DNA of 64,000 nucleotides. Origin: Daldinia sp. FL1419. Lineage: Eukaryota > Ascomycota > Sordariomycetes > Xylariales > Hypoxylaceae. Location: assembly GCA_025201765.1 (NCBI GenBank), contig MU623351.1, positions 124,001-188,000 of the forward strand, given 5' to 3'. Both the position numbers and the translations under genes were made by a program. Below the pieces are notes generated by a model. That model saw only the letters and a list, made by a program, of their open reading frames with translations. It made no database searches and was not told the origin of the DNA. Shown piece by piece: positions 33,833-44,806 of this stretch (position 1 is the first letter of the stretch; the number at the start of each line of letters is the position of its first letter).

Positions 33833-35587
33833 ATGGCGACCATCACGGGGAGCAGACCTGGGAACACGGCTCTGCCTAATAAGCAGGATTCCGCACAGCC
33901 GTCCCATCAGTTTACTTGCAACACATGCCAAGTAGCTTTCCGCTTCGGTGATACCCAGAAAGGTCACATGAAGAGCGATTGGCAGTATGTTTTCTCCTTT
34001 TGTCTGTCTTTGCATGTTTAGAATTACTAATCTAACGTACCGGACTTTCGCAGTCGGTATAATCTTAAGCGTCGCGTTGCATCGTTACCTCCGATTTCAT
34101 CTGAAGTCTTTACCGAAAAGGTCCTCCAGGCTCGTGCTGCAACCAGCGCCGAAGCGGATCGTGCCGGCTTTCAACAAATTTGTGAAGTTTGTCAACGGAC
34201 TTACTACAGCGAAAACTCTTACCGAAATCATATTTCAAGCCAGAAGCATAAGGCAAGAGAAGCAGCCGTGCAACAGCGAGGACCCAATCACGATGACGCT
34301 AGTTCTGTTATGAGTTCTACCTTCTCTCTTGGCGACCCGGTACCTTCGAATAGCGCCGAGGAATTTGACCCTGTCGCCGAAGATGAGTTCAACGAAGTAG
34401 TTGAGGGTATTCAAAAGGCTAGTTTAACAGAACGTCCTTCCCCGGTTAAGCGCCCATCGAATCCCCATCCTTCGGCTGAAGCACAGCACAAGAGAGAGCA
34501 TCCCGTATCGGAAGATCCTAGCGAGGCTACATCTAGTACTTCAACACCCGTCCCGAATCTGACGCTGAAGTCCTGTCTATTCTGCAATTATGACTCGCCA
34601 ACTGTCCCTCTAAATGTGGTCCACATGGAACGTATCCACAGCATGTTTATTCCCGAGAAGCAGTATCTAGTTGATATGGATGGTCTTATCGGCGCATTAC
34701 AACAACGAATCCAAGAATTCCACGAATGCCTGTACTGTGGAAAGGTTAAAAATAGCGCACTTGCTGTCCAAACGCATATGCGCGACAAGGGTCACTGCAA
34801 GATACCGTATACTTCGGAAGACGAGCAGGTTGAGATTGGTGACTATTATGATTTTAGAAGCACCTATTCGGATGGTGAAGAGTCGGAAGATGAATCAGTT
34901 GAGGACGGCAAGCAGAGCGGAGGAGCTAAGCTTGGGGCCAGACGATCAACCAAGGAAGTAGGTGAAGATGGAGACGAAGTTATGGAGGATGAAGGTTGGG
35001 AAACGGATAGCTCCACTTCGTCCTGCAGGTCTGAAGATTTAGGTCCTATTCCTGTTGACCATCATTATCGACAGTACGAACGCCTTGAGAAGCATCCTCA
35101 TCACTCATCTCGCGACCCTCGGCATCACCACCAAATGGATGGGTGGCACTCCCATGCTCATAAACACCGCGCGATCTTCTACGATGATACTGAGCTACAT
35201 CTTCCTTCAGGTCGCGCAGTTGGTCACCGATCCCTGGCTAAGTATTATCGCCAGAATCTGCACAATTATCCTTCAGCCGAGGAACGGGCCGAGAGACTTG
35301 CTCTCGAGGCTGGTGCATCTGAGGGCGATGTTATGGATCTTGACGATGACGCTAAGAACGGCCACGGTCAAGTCATTCGACGCGAAGGCCGCGGACGCAA
35401 CGGTGCCGTGGTAAGCCGAGCGAATGGAGGAACTGGTATGTTAGGGGTGACGGATGAGAAGAAAAAGGAGGTGGTTCGCGCCGAGCAAAGAAGCCGCAAA
35501 CAAGAGCATAAGGCGGCAAGACAGAAGGAGTGGGCACTCAACAAGCAGGCCAACCACCAGAAATATTACAACTACCAAATCTTGTAA
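33833..35587 (+). CDS. REI1: Rei1-like C2H2 zinc-finger 60S biogenesis factor
   Basis: Two exons (33833-33984, 34054-35587; intron GTATGT..GCAG, phase 2) encode 561 aa. Rei1 works on cytoplasmic pre-60S ribosomes, helping release Arx1 and probing the exit tunnel. Four C2H2-type fingers are visible: FTCNTCQVAFRFGDTQKGHMKSDWH (split by the intron), QICEVCQRTYYSENSYRNHISSQKH, CLFCNYDSPT...HMERIH and HECLYCGKVKNSALAVQTHMRDKGH. An acidic stretch rich in D/E follows, then LHLPSGRAVGHRSLAKYYRQNL, the conserved C-terminal block of the Rei1/Reh1/ZNF622 family. The tail is basic. It could be Reh1, but the single gene and length fit Rei1. Confidence 0.93.
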
Positions 35588-36770
35588 AACATTAGACAAG
35601 ATGTCAAGTTTTCGGGCGTCTGGCCTCGGAAACTGGAGTGTTACTGTCATAGACAACATCAACCATTGCAAGAGGTTAGTTTAGTCTAGTTCGGCAGCAA
35701 ATTTAGCTTGGCAGACCGAACGACCCGGTATATAGAAGATGCATGCGGTTGAGAATAAACTAACGTTGCGTTCTACCACCTCTTAACGTATTAAATCTAC
35801 AGAGTTATGAATTAACAACCACCTAATATGGAATAGTGTTTATGGTTGACACTCGGGATAGATACGAGAATTATGACGTCGGGCCGATTAATGAAGAAGA
35901 TTGGACTTAAAAAGGTCCCCTTGCTTTAACTCTCTATAGTATCTGCCCGTGGATTCCAGGGACTTGCGTTGCATACCGATCTTACTAGGTAAAATGGTAC
36001 GTATAACCTTAATTTCCACCTAAGCACTAACCGTAGGTAGCTTAGGCACTAGCTTATCGGTGAGTTGGGGGTAAGTACTAGTTAGTAGTAATTGCAGTTC
36101 GTTTTCCAATTATGTAGGTACGTTTGGAGTATAGGTACCTACCTACCTAACCTTGGGTGCCCGGTAGGTATAAATCGTTTAAAATTCCCACTTTTTTTTT
36201 TTTGCAGGCAACTCACCTACCTACATGTATTTATCTGCTTGCTTAGGTAGGTAGTTATATCTAAACCTGTTTACATTTAAACAGACATATTGTCATTGTG
36301 TCATAGCCAACTATAAATGAATTCTCCCATCATGTATACTCATATATACTCATATATACCTACGCATATATGCCCGTATGGAACGTGGGCGTCGCTTTTC
36401 AGCTGGGATCCGTTCCGCACTATTGGAACGATGCTTTGCCTCTTATTGGACCGACGACATCCGCCATTTTATGGCAGGATCTTAATCAAAAAAGGGATCA
36501 ACATCCAGGGGTAAGCGTCAGCCAAGCACATGCAGCACATGTATTTATCCGCTTTGTTGATAGGTCAATTGATAACAACGCGTGCCCTTTCCGAGCCCCC
36601 GTCACACTTATAAGCCATCTACACTTATAAGCCTTCTACACCTATAAGAATCAAGCTTCGGTAGCTCTTCGTCATCTGCATTTCTGTCGTTTAAGCTTGT
36701 TATCTTTTAGGAGCTTAGGCGGCAACTAGGTACCTACATACCTAAGCTAGAAGATCCAAGACGGGAGAAG
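35588..36770. other. Intergenic, REI1 to acid phosphatase
   Basis: No gene seen. TACCTA/TAGGTA words cluster at 36118-36170 and 36210-36255; a T14 run is near 36190. Direct repeats of CATATATACTCATATATAC lie near 36340-36360, and of CTTATAAGCC near 36605-36640. A CCCACGTT word (weak Pho4-type core) lies near 36383-36390 on the minus strand, about 385 bp from the phosphatase ATG. Confidence 0.45.
36118..36170. repeat. TAGGTACCTACCTACC cluster
   Basis: Overlapping TAGGTACC and ACCTACC units and their complements, in the same family as the other intergenic clusters. Confidence 0.65.
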
Positions 36771-38768
36771 ATGCAGCTCGTTACTACTGCCGCTGTCTTG
36801 TCAGCCTTGCTGGTTCAATCCAGTACCGCGGCCGACGACACAGCCTTCGTTACGGCGTCACCCCACGCCGGTTCGGCCACCTCGGACCTGTTCCCTCCAC
36901 CGAGTAGTACGTATTATGAATCTTACTAGTATCCATATCTCTCTATTCGTAAACGTTTCTGTTCTGTACTATATTATATAATGGTTACCCAATTAATATG
37001 GCGGTGAGATACTAACAACGATACTAAGCATCGGTTGACTCTGCTCTTTTCCCGCCTGAGGCCGAAGTCGGTTTCCCAGGTCCTACGCCAACGGGTGTAC
37101 AACCAGCAGCTATCCAGACGGCGGCAGCGTACCCGTATAATCGAGGGCCAACGAACCAGTTCCCGCTAGTTGCGCCTCAACCCTACGGCCAAAGTGAGAC
37201 TTCGGATAAGTTTGACATCACTAAATACTGGGGTAACCTCTCGCCTTGGTATTCTCTATCTTCTGCCGACTACGGACTGCCAGATACGAGTCCCCTCGCA
37301 CCACCGGGTTGTAGCGTCACGCAGGTGCATCTCTTGTACCGTCATGGCGCCAGGTACCCCACCACCGGTGCCGCGCCGGCCCAATTCGCGGGCAAGATTG
37401 CGAATGCTACCAAGGAGGGACTGCAGGTTAAGGGTGACCTAGCCTTCTTGTCTGACTGGACCTATAAACTAGGCGGCGAATTACTTTCGCCGTTTGGCAG
37501 GAGCCAAGAACTCCTCCTTGGTACCCAATACCGTCAGTTGTACGGCCATCTGCTCAACAACTTTACCGAAGCCGGTACCATTCCCGTCTTCCGGACCGAG
37601 TCTCAGGACCGTATGGTCAAGACTGCCGAGAACTTCGCAGCCGGCTTTTTTGGCATTCCTGAGTATTTGGACCAAGTGAGCATTGAAATTCTCGTCGAGG
37701 CTCCCGGTGTGAATAACTCGGGCGCTCCCTACGAGGTCTGTGATAATTCCAATGACTCCAAAAAAGGATACATTGGAAGCTCCGTAGCCTCCAAGTTTGC
37801 GAAAAATGCTTTCAACGCTACTATCGCTCGTCTGAACTCACAGGTAAGTTCGATGAACAGCCTCAATGAGATGAGTCAAAAAAACAGTTACTAACAACGT
37901 GCTTAAGATCTCTGGCATCGAGCTCACCCCTACTGACATCCTCGCGATGCTTCAGCTTTGTTCTTACGAGACCAATGCCCTCGGCTACTCTGCGTTCTGC
38001 CCACTATTTAGCCAAGAGGATTTCCTAAACTACGAGTACTACTTTGATCTCGTACGTTATGACATACCTATACCTAATCCCCTATTGCCGTGTTTTTACG
38101 TAGCTACATATACTAACCTGTTCAAGTCGTTCTACTACAACAACGGCCCCGGATCACCTGTTGCCGCTGCTCAAGGCAAGGGTTATCTTCAGGAGTTCGT
38201 CGCACGCTTCACGGGCGAATATCCCGAGGCTTCGTCGGCTCTAAACAAAACATTCGACAGCGATCCTACCTACTTCCCTCTCAACCAATCCATCTATGCC
38301 GACGCCACTCACGAGGTTGTCATCCTCGACACACTCACGGCTTTCAACCTATCGGCACTATTCAAGGGACCTCCCTTAGACACCGAAAAGAACCAAAGAG
38401 AGAACAGCTTCTCGTCTAGCAAACTCGTGCCGTTCGCCACTCACTTCACTGTCCAAGTTCTCGAGTGCTCAGCCTACCAGCCGACCAAGCAAATACGCTT
38501 CATCGTGTAAGTCCCACCCACACCCCCTATTAAGCAACCCATCCTAACAGCCCCCCTCAGAAACGACGCCGTGGTCCCCGTCTCAGAATCCTACTCGGGC
38601 TGCCCCACCGACCCCCACGGCCTCTGCGCCTTCGACAACGTCGTGTCCGTGCTCCAGGACCGCGTCGATGAGATCGACTACGACTACGACTGCTTCGGTT
38701 CGTACGACGCCGAGGCCGGCGTCGACTACAACGGCCGGGCGCCCAGGGGCGCCGGCGGTACCAGCTAG
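36771..38768 (+). CDS. Secreted histidine acid phosphatase / phytase-like
   Basis: Exons 36771-36906, 37029-37843, 37908-38051, 38127-38506 and 38561-38768 encode 560 aa. The enzyme class (histidine phosphatase, clade 2) releases phosphate from phytate and other esters outside the cell. Residues 1 to about 21 form a signal peptide (LVTTAAVLSALLVQSSTA). The catalytic motif RHGARYP starts at Arg150, and THE with His427 supplies the second active-site part (HD or HE in relatives). Several NxS/T sites suggest glycosylation. The C terminus is acidic with DYDYDCFGSYD. The third intron (38052-38126) is 75 nt, has no stop and keeps frame, so retention would add 25 residues; its TACTAAC branch and relatives' sequence favour splicing. 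Substrate preference is not readable from the sequence. Confidence 0.88.
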
Positions 38769-39714
38769 GATGGCAGGTCGCAGGCCCCCGGCGGCCTGCA
38801 CAGCGGAGTCGTCGCCGCGATGGGTAAGGCTTTTCTGGTCCTGGGAAGTATTGTCGTGTTTACTATGAGGATGTAGTTTGGGTTTCCCAGGGACGTGCGC
38901 TGGCTTGGTTGCTAGGTACCTAATGCTTAATTGCCAACGGCCTATTATATCTCCTACGGAAAGCTAGTCGTTTGGATGTCCATAGTCAGCACTTGATTGT
39001 CATAATGAATCGTAAGCATACAGTAAAACTCCTAACAATATGAATCTTCGGTGAAAGCCATGGTGTTATAGTTTAGCTTAGCTCTGGTCGCAACTTCATC
39101 GGGGTCGGTAAATCATAGTGGTGAATGACTTTGTAAATATATATATTGATGTATCACGTTTAACGGTATACTACAGTGTAATACTATATTGTAAAGAATA
39201 GTACGATGTTTGGTTTGCTTCCGTCGAAGAAGCATCATCATTTGTTATATACTTAGGTAAGTAGGTAAACAAGAACTATGATACAAATTCATATAAATAA
39301 TGTGACTGTAGGTATAGAGACCCATGATTTGATGTCATGTGCGTAGAGTGCCTATCGGGCGATAGATGTATTGTATTAGACGAGTAACGCGTAGCCCCCT
39401 AAGCTTCAGTGAAGGCGTAGAAGGCCGGTTATATATGGGTACTCGATATACCCCTGGGTCTCCTCTCTACGCACTTATCCCTTGATAAACTGTTGCTTCA
39501 TTTCGGAGGAAACATGCGATATCTAGTGCTGCGAAGTTATTTCCCGAGTATTTCTAAATACCTTACTTGGACCTACGTGAACTGCACACGACGTTTTTCT
39601 TTTGTTGATAAACTTCCAAAGATTGGATCTTATCCAAGCCAATGTGATACCCGATAGTGTCGCTTTTGTGTCAAGAATATAGTATAGTATGTCAGAGTTA
39701 TAACTTATAGTTAA
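38769..39714. other. 3' flank of phosphatase up to the AT-rich element
   Basis: No gene seen. Base composition is ordinary up to about 39700, then changes abruptly at the inverted-repeat end. Short TA-rich words are scattered through it. Confidence 0.5.
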
Positions 39715-39762
39715 TGTGCCCCATAAGTTAGCTGGTTAAACTAATTAATTGGTCAAAATATT
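39715..39762 (+). repeat. Left terminal inverted repeat
   Basis: Begins TGTGCCCCATAAGTTAGC; partner is 41535-41582. This copy tends to carry T where the partner (complemented) carries C. Confidence 0.85.
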
Positions 39763-41534
39763 ATATCCTTTTAATTTAAATGTAAATAATTTAATAAAAA
39801 TAATTAAAATTAATTAAATATTTAATTGGTTATTATTTTTAAATATTATTTGAATTAATTTATATATTTTTATATTATAATTAATAATATTGTAAATTTT
39901 ATAGTATTAAAGAGTTTAGTGTTGTTGTTTTGGGGGACCTCCTTTAATAGCCTCTTTAGGAACCTTAAGGTCTATATTTTCTTTTTTAACCCGTATAGTT
40001 TTTCTTTCGGTTTAAATAAGAAGTCCTCTATATTATAAATATTTATTTTTAATTTATCAACATTTAAAAAGTATATGATTTATTTTTTATAAATTAGTTA
40101 TTTTTTCTTTTAATAATATTACTTTATATAATAATTTATATATAATTTTATTTAATTTATTTATAATATTAATAATTTATATTAATAAGTTAAATTAATG
40201 AATAATAATTTAATTTTTAATAAAAGTAATTTGGCAAATAATTTCGTTAATATTTTAAGGTATTTACGATATTTAAAATAAGTTTAGTAACCTTTTAAGA
40301 TTTAGGTTTAGCAATGGCGTATAAGTAATTTTAACGATATTTAATGTTGAAATCACTTTATTAGTATTTAATAGCATTAATTTAATAATTTTAAATGCTA
40401 ATATAATATTATTTTTAGTAAAAGAGGTTTGAAATGCTTAATAAAATGTTGGGAAAAATTTTTCTTTATTAATATGTGTAATATTACAATATATTAAATT
40501 TTCAATTGCTAGGCCATATGTGCGTTTTAAGGGCAAAAAAATGTATATATTAAAAGGTTAAAGCTTGTGGAATAAATGTGCAAATATATATAAGGTTATA
40601 ATATTATTATTTTAATAATAATCTTAGAATTTAATTGATATATGATTTTTGTGGTTATTAATGATTAGGAAGCGTTTGGCATCTACAATATGTAATTTTA
40701 TATATTTATTAAAATATGTAATCTATTTTAAATTAATTTTATTTATTATTTAATTATTATTGAAAGGCTTAATTACTTAATTGTTAAGGAAAATATTGTA
40801 GCAATATTATAATATTAAGTATATTTTACCTGCAATTATTACAAATGGAAATATTATTTAGCCCTACAAATTAATTATTATAAATACTATAATTTATTTT
40901 TAATTGTTAAGTTTTATTTGATAAAGTTTAAATTTTCTTTTAGTGCTTATAACTATTATTCCAGTAATAATAATATCTATTATAAAATCTGTTTTATTAA
41001 AATTAAATATATTTTTAACTGCAATATTATATTTTATAATTATATCTGTTATAAATTGAAATTACATATAAAAAACCTTAAGTTATTCATATAAGATCCT
41101 TTAATAATTAATTTAATAATTTATATATATTTGTAAAATTAGGTAACATTATATAAAATTTAAAGTTTAATTAATTCCAATACATATTTTATTACATTTG
41201 AAAAATAATATATTTGCTATTTTTTTAATATGAAGTAATTAGGGAAGAAATGCCTAAGTATTTAATTTAAATATATACTAAATTATTATTTCTTTTTTTA
41301 AATTAATTAATTTATAATATTTTTTTATTATATTAATATATTATTATATGCTTTTAAATTTACCATATAATATTTTAAATAAGATTTTATAAATATTAAA
41401 TATCTTTTTAATATTTAACCTATTATAATTATTAAAAGCGCTTAATATTAGGTTTATTTTGGATTTTTTTGTAAAATAAAATATTTTAAATTGATTAAGT
41501 AATTAATATTTAAAAAAGGTAGGTAATATTTTAA

Positions 41535-41582
41535 GATATTTTGACCAGTTGATTAGTTTAACTGGCTGATTTGTGGGGCACG
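41535..41582 (-). repeat. Right terminal inverted repeat
   Basis: Its reverse complement begins CGTGCCCCACAAATCAGC; partner is 39715-39762. Confidence 0.85.
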
Positions 41583-42373
41583 TTAATGAAGCTACCGTAG
41601 ACTAGTTTAGGTGTATAGGACGTGTAAGGTTGTGTGCCCTTTTGCAAGCCCAAACGCTCTTGTTGATGATTCCGAGTGAGCTTGTGAGTGGTGCAATATA
41701 ATATCAACGACTTTCGCTGTTGTCTTGAGGTGACAGTATTTATAGGTTTTGTTGGGAAAGATCGTGGAAGTACTGGTAGAATTTGAGGTTTGGTACCTTG
41801 CATTTCGTCGTTTCCGCGGTTTCATTAGTGAGAAAACTATATTGTACAGTAGGCGCTATAAGGGGGTAAAATGATATTATATTTCTTAGAACAATTTGAA
41901 GCTTCAGGGCCTGGGGCAAACTCTTTTCATAAGCAAATGCTTATATCATGCACCACAGTACCCCGTCATATTAAAGTTCAGAATTTGATTCAAGAAGATT
42001 TAGTGTTGAGGCATGTTTCATTTTGAATCGATTAGAAAAGGGGGTATACATCATTTGTAGAGTAAAGTTGTCTAGGCTTTGCGGTTATATTGCCCCTGTC
42101 ATTCTTCGTACGGGGTAGTTCTGGAACTCGTATTCGAATTCTGAATTTATATTATATTTACATAGCTAAAATATACGCTGCGTCAACCCAACCTTGACTT
42201 GGACGGCTTCGTAGTAAAGTTATGGGGTGGCCTTTCCCTAGCCCAGTCTTCCACAATAACCACTGTATAATTATGCTTCGTCCTCGGCTCGCTATGGTAT
42301 CTCGTTAGCGCATGCCCAGGAATATATAACGATGCATGATACGTCATAATCAATGACGTGGAAGGTGGACGTA
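41583..42373. other. Intergenic, transposon relic to small-protein gene
   Basis: No gene seen in about 0.8 kb. Base composition returns to ordinary values immediately after 41582. Confidence 0.45.
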
Positions 42374-42836
42374 CTAATTCGCACTGAACAGATAGCTGAT
42401 GGCGATGTGAGCTTGGGTAAGATCTGGATCGGGAAGGACTCGCGCCAAAACTGCAACATTTGCAGATTCGTCGGCCTTTTCCAGATCACAATTCGAGTAC
42501 TCCGAGCCCAGGGGTTGCCCATCAGCAGTCCCAGAGCAATGTGCGAAAAAGGCTGGGATCAGAGTCGCACCTGTTCTATACTCAGGTGCGGATATGTTAA
42601 AATCTATATCAAACTTAGCCGTAGTAGATAAATCCTGAGGCTATCCTAAGGCCGAGACGAGTAAAAGTTATGTAAATTAACGTTGAACTAAGTAGATGCT
42701 CACCATACCACCCCGTCGTTGGCGCAGTAGGGGCACCGTGGGACTCCCCGGCTTGCCACTTGATTATATCCCAGATATATTCTCCAGACGACGTTACCGC
42801 ATACCTCGGAATTATTGCTGCTGTGGCGGTAGACAT
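42374..42836 (-). CDS. Small hypothetical protein, probably once secreted
   Basis: Two minus-strand exons (42704-42836, 42374-42603) give 120 aa; the 100-nt intron is GTGAGC..TATAG, phase 1. I do not recognise a named family. The sequence looks real: EYIWDIIKWQAGESHGAP, GWYDFNISAPEY, IPAFFAHCSG, and a C-terminal alternation (AHIAISYLFSAN) suggest a beta-sandwich, with two cysteines (HCSG and SNCD) able to pair. Small secreted fungal proteins have this look. The chosen start, MSTATAA, follows directly on hydrophobic codons that continue upstream in frame without an ATG. An ATG at 42861 lies in another frame, separated by a T8 run; a one-base length change there would join them. It may be a damaged gene or carry a sequencing slip. 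Confidence 0.55.
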
Positions 42837-43376
42837 TAGAATTAAAAAAAATCGCAAGCATATTGACAAATATAAAAGAATATTACTAAGATAAGATATA
42901 GCTGATATCAATTCAAGATCGTATAGAGATAATATTGAGACTAAATGCTGGGTTTTATAGAACTGCAAGTCTATAAGGAAAGCTACATGCGGTACCTACC
43001 ATATACTGTTGTTCCAGCCGCGCAATAGCGGGATTATGGCTAAATGTGAATAGCTACCTACCTACACGCAAGTGCAACGTTACCGACAGCTTTGCAGTGT
43101 CGTATTACAGAGAATTGAGCCGTCAACTATGGAAAGAACCATCCATCAAGGTATAATTGGCGTGATTTAGGATGTGCTGTGCGTTCTGGAGCTCTGGCCT
43201 CCCTGCGGCCATGAACGTATCATACCGTAAAGCATCAACGGTCATAGCAATGGTCGTGTAACAAGCTGACAGCAATGACGAGGCTTACTCGGTCAAATGA
43301 ATACAAAATTCGGTTTATTTTATCACCGTTAAGACTAACCAAAATACAAACGCTGATTCTGAAAGTCAAACATCCT
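42837..43376. other. Intergenic upstream of small-protein gene
   Basis: Mostly without recognisable content; short TACCTACC words lie near 43055. The first 120 bases include the T-run (A-run on the plus strand, 42844-42851) discussed for the neighbouring gene. Confidence 0.4.
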
Positions 43377-43649
43377 TTAACGACCGTAGCCTAAAAAGTC
43401 TGCAAGACAACCAGAAGCTTCCAGATACGTATCACGCTCGGTAACGAATACAAACCACGCCTCCAACGCTTCCATGGGTGTCATCGCTTCCCCAGATAAA
43501 TTACCTGCCACGAGTGTTGCAAGTATTAAACCCTAGGCCTGCCAGAAAGGAATATCGAAATGCGGTCGTGATAGTCCATGCCTAATCGTATTGGGTCCAT
43601 ATGAGATACTCCTGTAAATGATATTCCGACAGAAGTCTGCGGCATGAGG
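43377..43649 (-). pseudogene. Possible broken exon, 91-codon frame with one TAG
   Basis: On the minus strand a frame runs from 43649 to a TAA at 43377 and is open except for one TAG (43534-43536). It reads like protein on both sides: SYGPNTIRHGLSRPHFDIPF before and PMEALEAWFVFVTERDTYLE after. A TAG immediately precedes the frame (possible acceptor). I know no homologue. It could be a pseudogene, an exon pair with an intron I cannot place, or chance. Confidence 0.25.
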
Positions 43650-43807
43650 CTAGTTCCCCGCTCCTTTTATAAACTGGTAGTTGTGTCCGTCGAAGAGGCG
43701 TCAGACGAACGGGGAGTCGAAATACAATAATCCAGTGAATCATGCTTACAGGGGGGAGAGACTGGTGAGATGGCATGTCTCTTCGCGGAGGAAACTGATG
43801 GGGACCC

Positions 43808-44302
43808 CTAGTTTGTGTCTTTATGCGTTACGCCGCGGATGTAAACATTTTCGCCGGTGATGTAATTTTGAATCATTGTGATTTTCCCTTCAACAAATGA
43901 CAGCTGGAGACTCCCGTTGTCATCCCCGTCGTATCGGTAAACATATTTACGATTTTCTCTATCGTAAATTGAATATAATCCGCAGGGGCAATTCTTGGAA
44001 TAAACAACAGTGATTCTTGGAACCCGTGGCTCTTGATTTTCCGGCTTCGTAACCGCTATTGAAGTAGTCTCTCCGGCGGTGTCTTTATCTTCCGGAGTTG
44101 TTTCCAACGGCGGAGAAATGTACTCGGCAGATGCCCTCGAAGCGGTATTTATTGCGAGAAATTCACTAGGGCGTGAAGTTAAATCTTTATCCATCATAGT
44201 TGGTGGAGTATGACCACCACCGGGGGTGGAGGCCGTAGTAGGTGGTGAAGAAATGTTCTGATTATCCATATTGGAGCAATACGAAGTAGAAATAGATAAC
44301 AC
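43808..44302 (-). CDS. Hypothetical 164-aa protein
   Basis: A single open frame, no intron needed. The first half is Ser/Thr/Pro-rich and probably disordered (SSPPTTASTPGGGHTPP, then ETTPEDKDTAGETTS). The second half is compact and could be a small beta domain: RITVVYSKNCPCGLYSIYDRENRKYVYRYDGDD, with CPC, then LQLSFVEGKITMIQNYITGENVYIRG. An internal Met at residue 12 (MDNQN) could be the true start. No signal peptide or membrane segment is clear. I do not recognise the family. It lies in the accessory pocket near the transposon relic. Confidence 0.5.
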   Translation of the reverse strand: MLSISTSYCSNMDNQNISSPPTTASTPGGGHTPPTMMDKDLTSRPSEFLAINTASRASAEYISPPLETTPEDKDTAGETTSIAVTKPENQEPRVPRITVVYSKNCPCGLYSIYDRENRKYVYRYDGDDNGSLQLSFVEGKITMIQNYITGENVYIRGVTHKDTN

Positions 44303-44806
44303 GTAGGGAGGGGGATAGTTTCTCGTTATATAGAGGGTATTGTCCTGATGTGGCCGAGGATAAAAGGAAAGGTAGCTAAATTGAAAGTTCAGTACTCCGA
44401 CTGTCGTGTAGTGTGTTTTGGAACAGTACCTACCTATAAACCGTGCCTGAGATTACTTGATATCTGCATAAATAATGATGCCACCTAATATCTCTTCAGT
44501 TGATTCGTTTTTGACCGCTATCACCCTAAGAGCTAACCCGTAAGGGTACTTAATATTTCATATTCTTTTAAGATAATGATCTAGTATGTGGTAAGAATTA
44601 TCTATAAAGGCTCTAAGCTATAAAAGTACCTGTGTAGCGCTTCCCTCAATGTGATTGTGAAGGAACAAAGTTCATTGCAACTTACAGAGCGAATAACCTA
44701 AACAATGCAGAAAGCCGTGAGGAAGGATGGAGTCATACCATTAAAGCAACTAAAGAAATCCTAATATCAACCTCTGACGTCCTAACTACTTAGGTACTAA
44801 CTTGTT
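44303..44806. other. Intergenic, hypothetical ORF to msrB
   Basis: No gene seen in about 0.5 kb. Confidence 0.4.

Larger units (their letters stand above)
39715..41582. mobile_element. Degraded AT-rich DNA transposon with 48-bp inverted ends
   Basis: The left end 39715-39762 and the reverse complement of 41535-41582 align over 48 bases with about nine differences, every one a C/T or G/A transition. Shared core words are GTGCCCCA, GTTAAACTAAT and TGGTCAAAATAT. The element is bordered on each side by TTAA (39711-39714 and 41583-41586), fitting either a TTAA target (piggyBac type) or a TA target (Tc1/mariner type) with one extra matching base. The 1.77-kb interior is extremely AT-rich with no ORF above the track threshold, as RIP leaves behind. 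I cannot name the superfamily because no transposase residues survive by eye. Confidence 0.85.

Noticed and set aside
42353..42631. Plus-strand ORF overlapping the small-protein gene
   Set aside because: It is the complement of the minus-strand exon 42374-42603, which has splice signals and better protein character.
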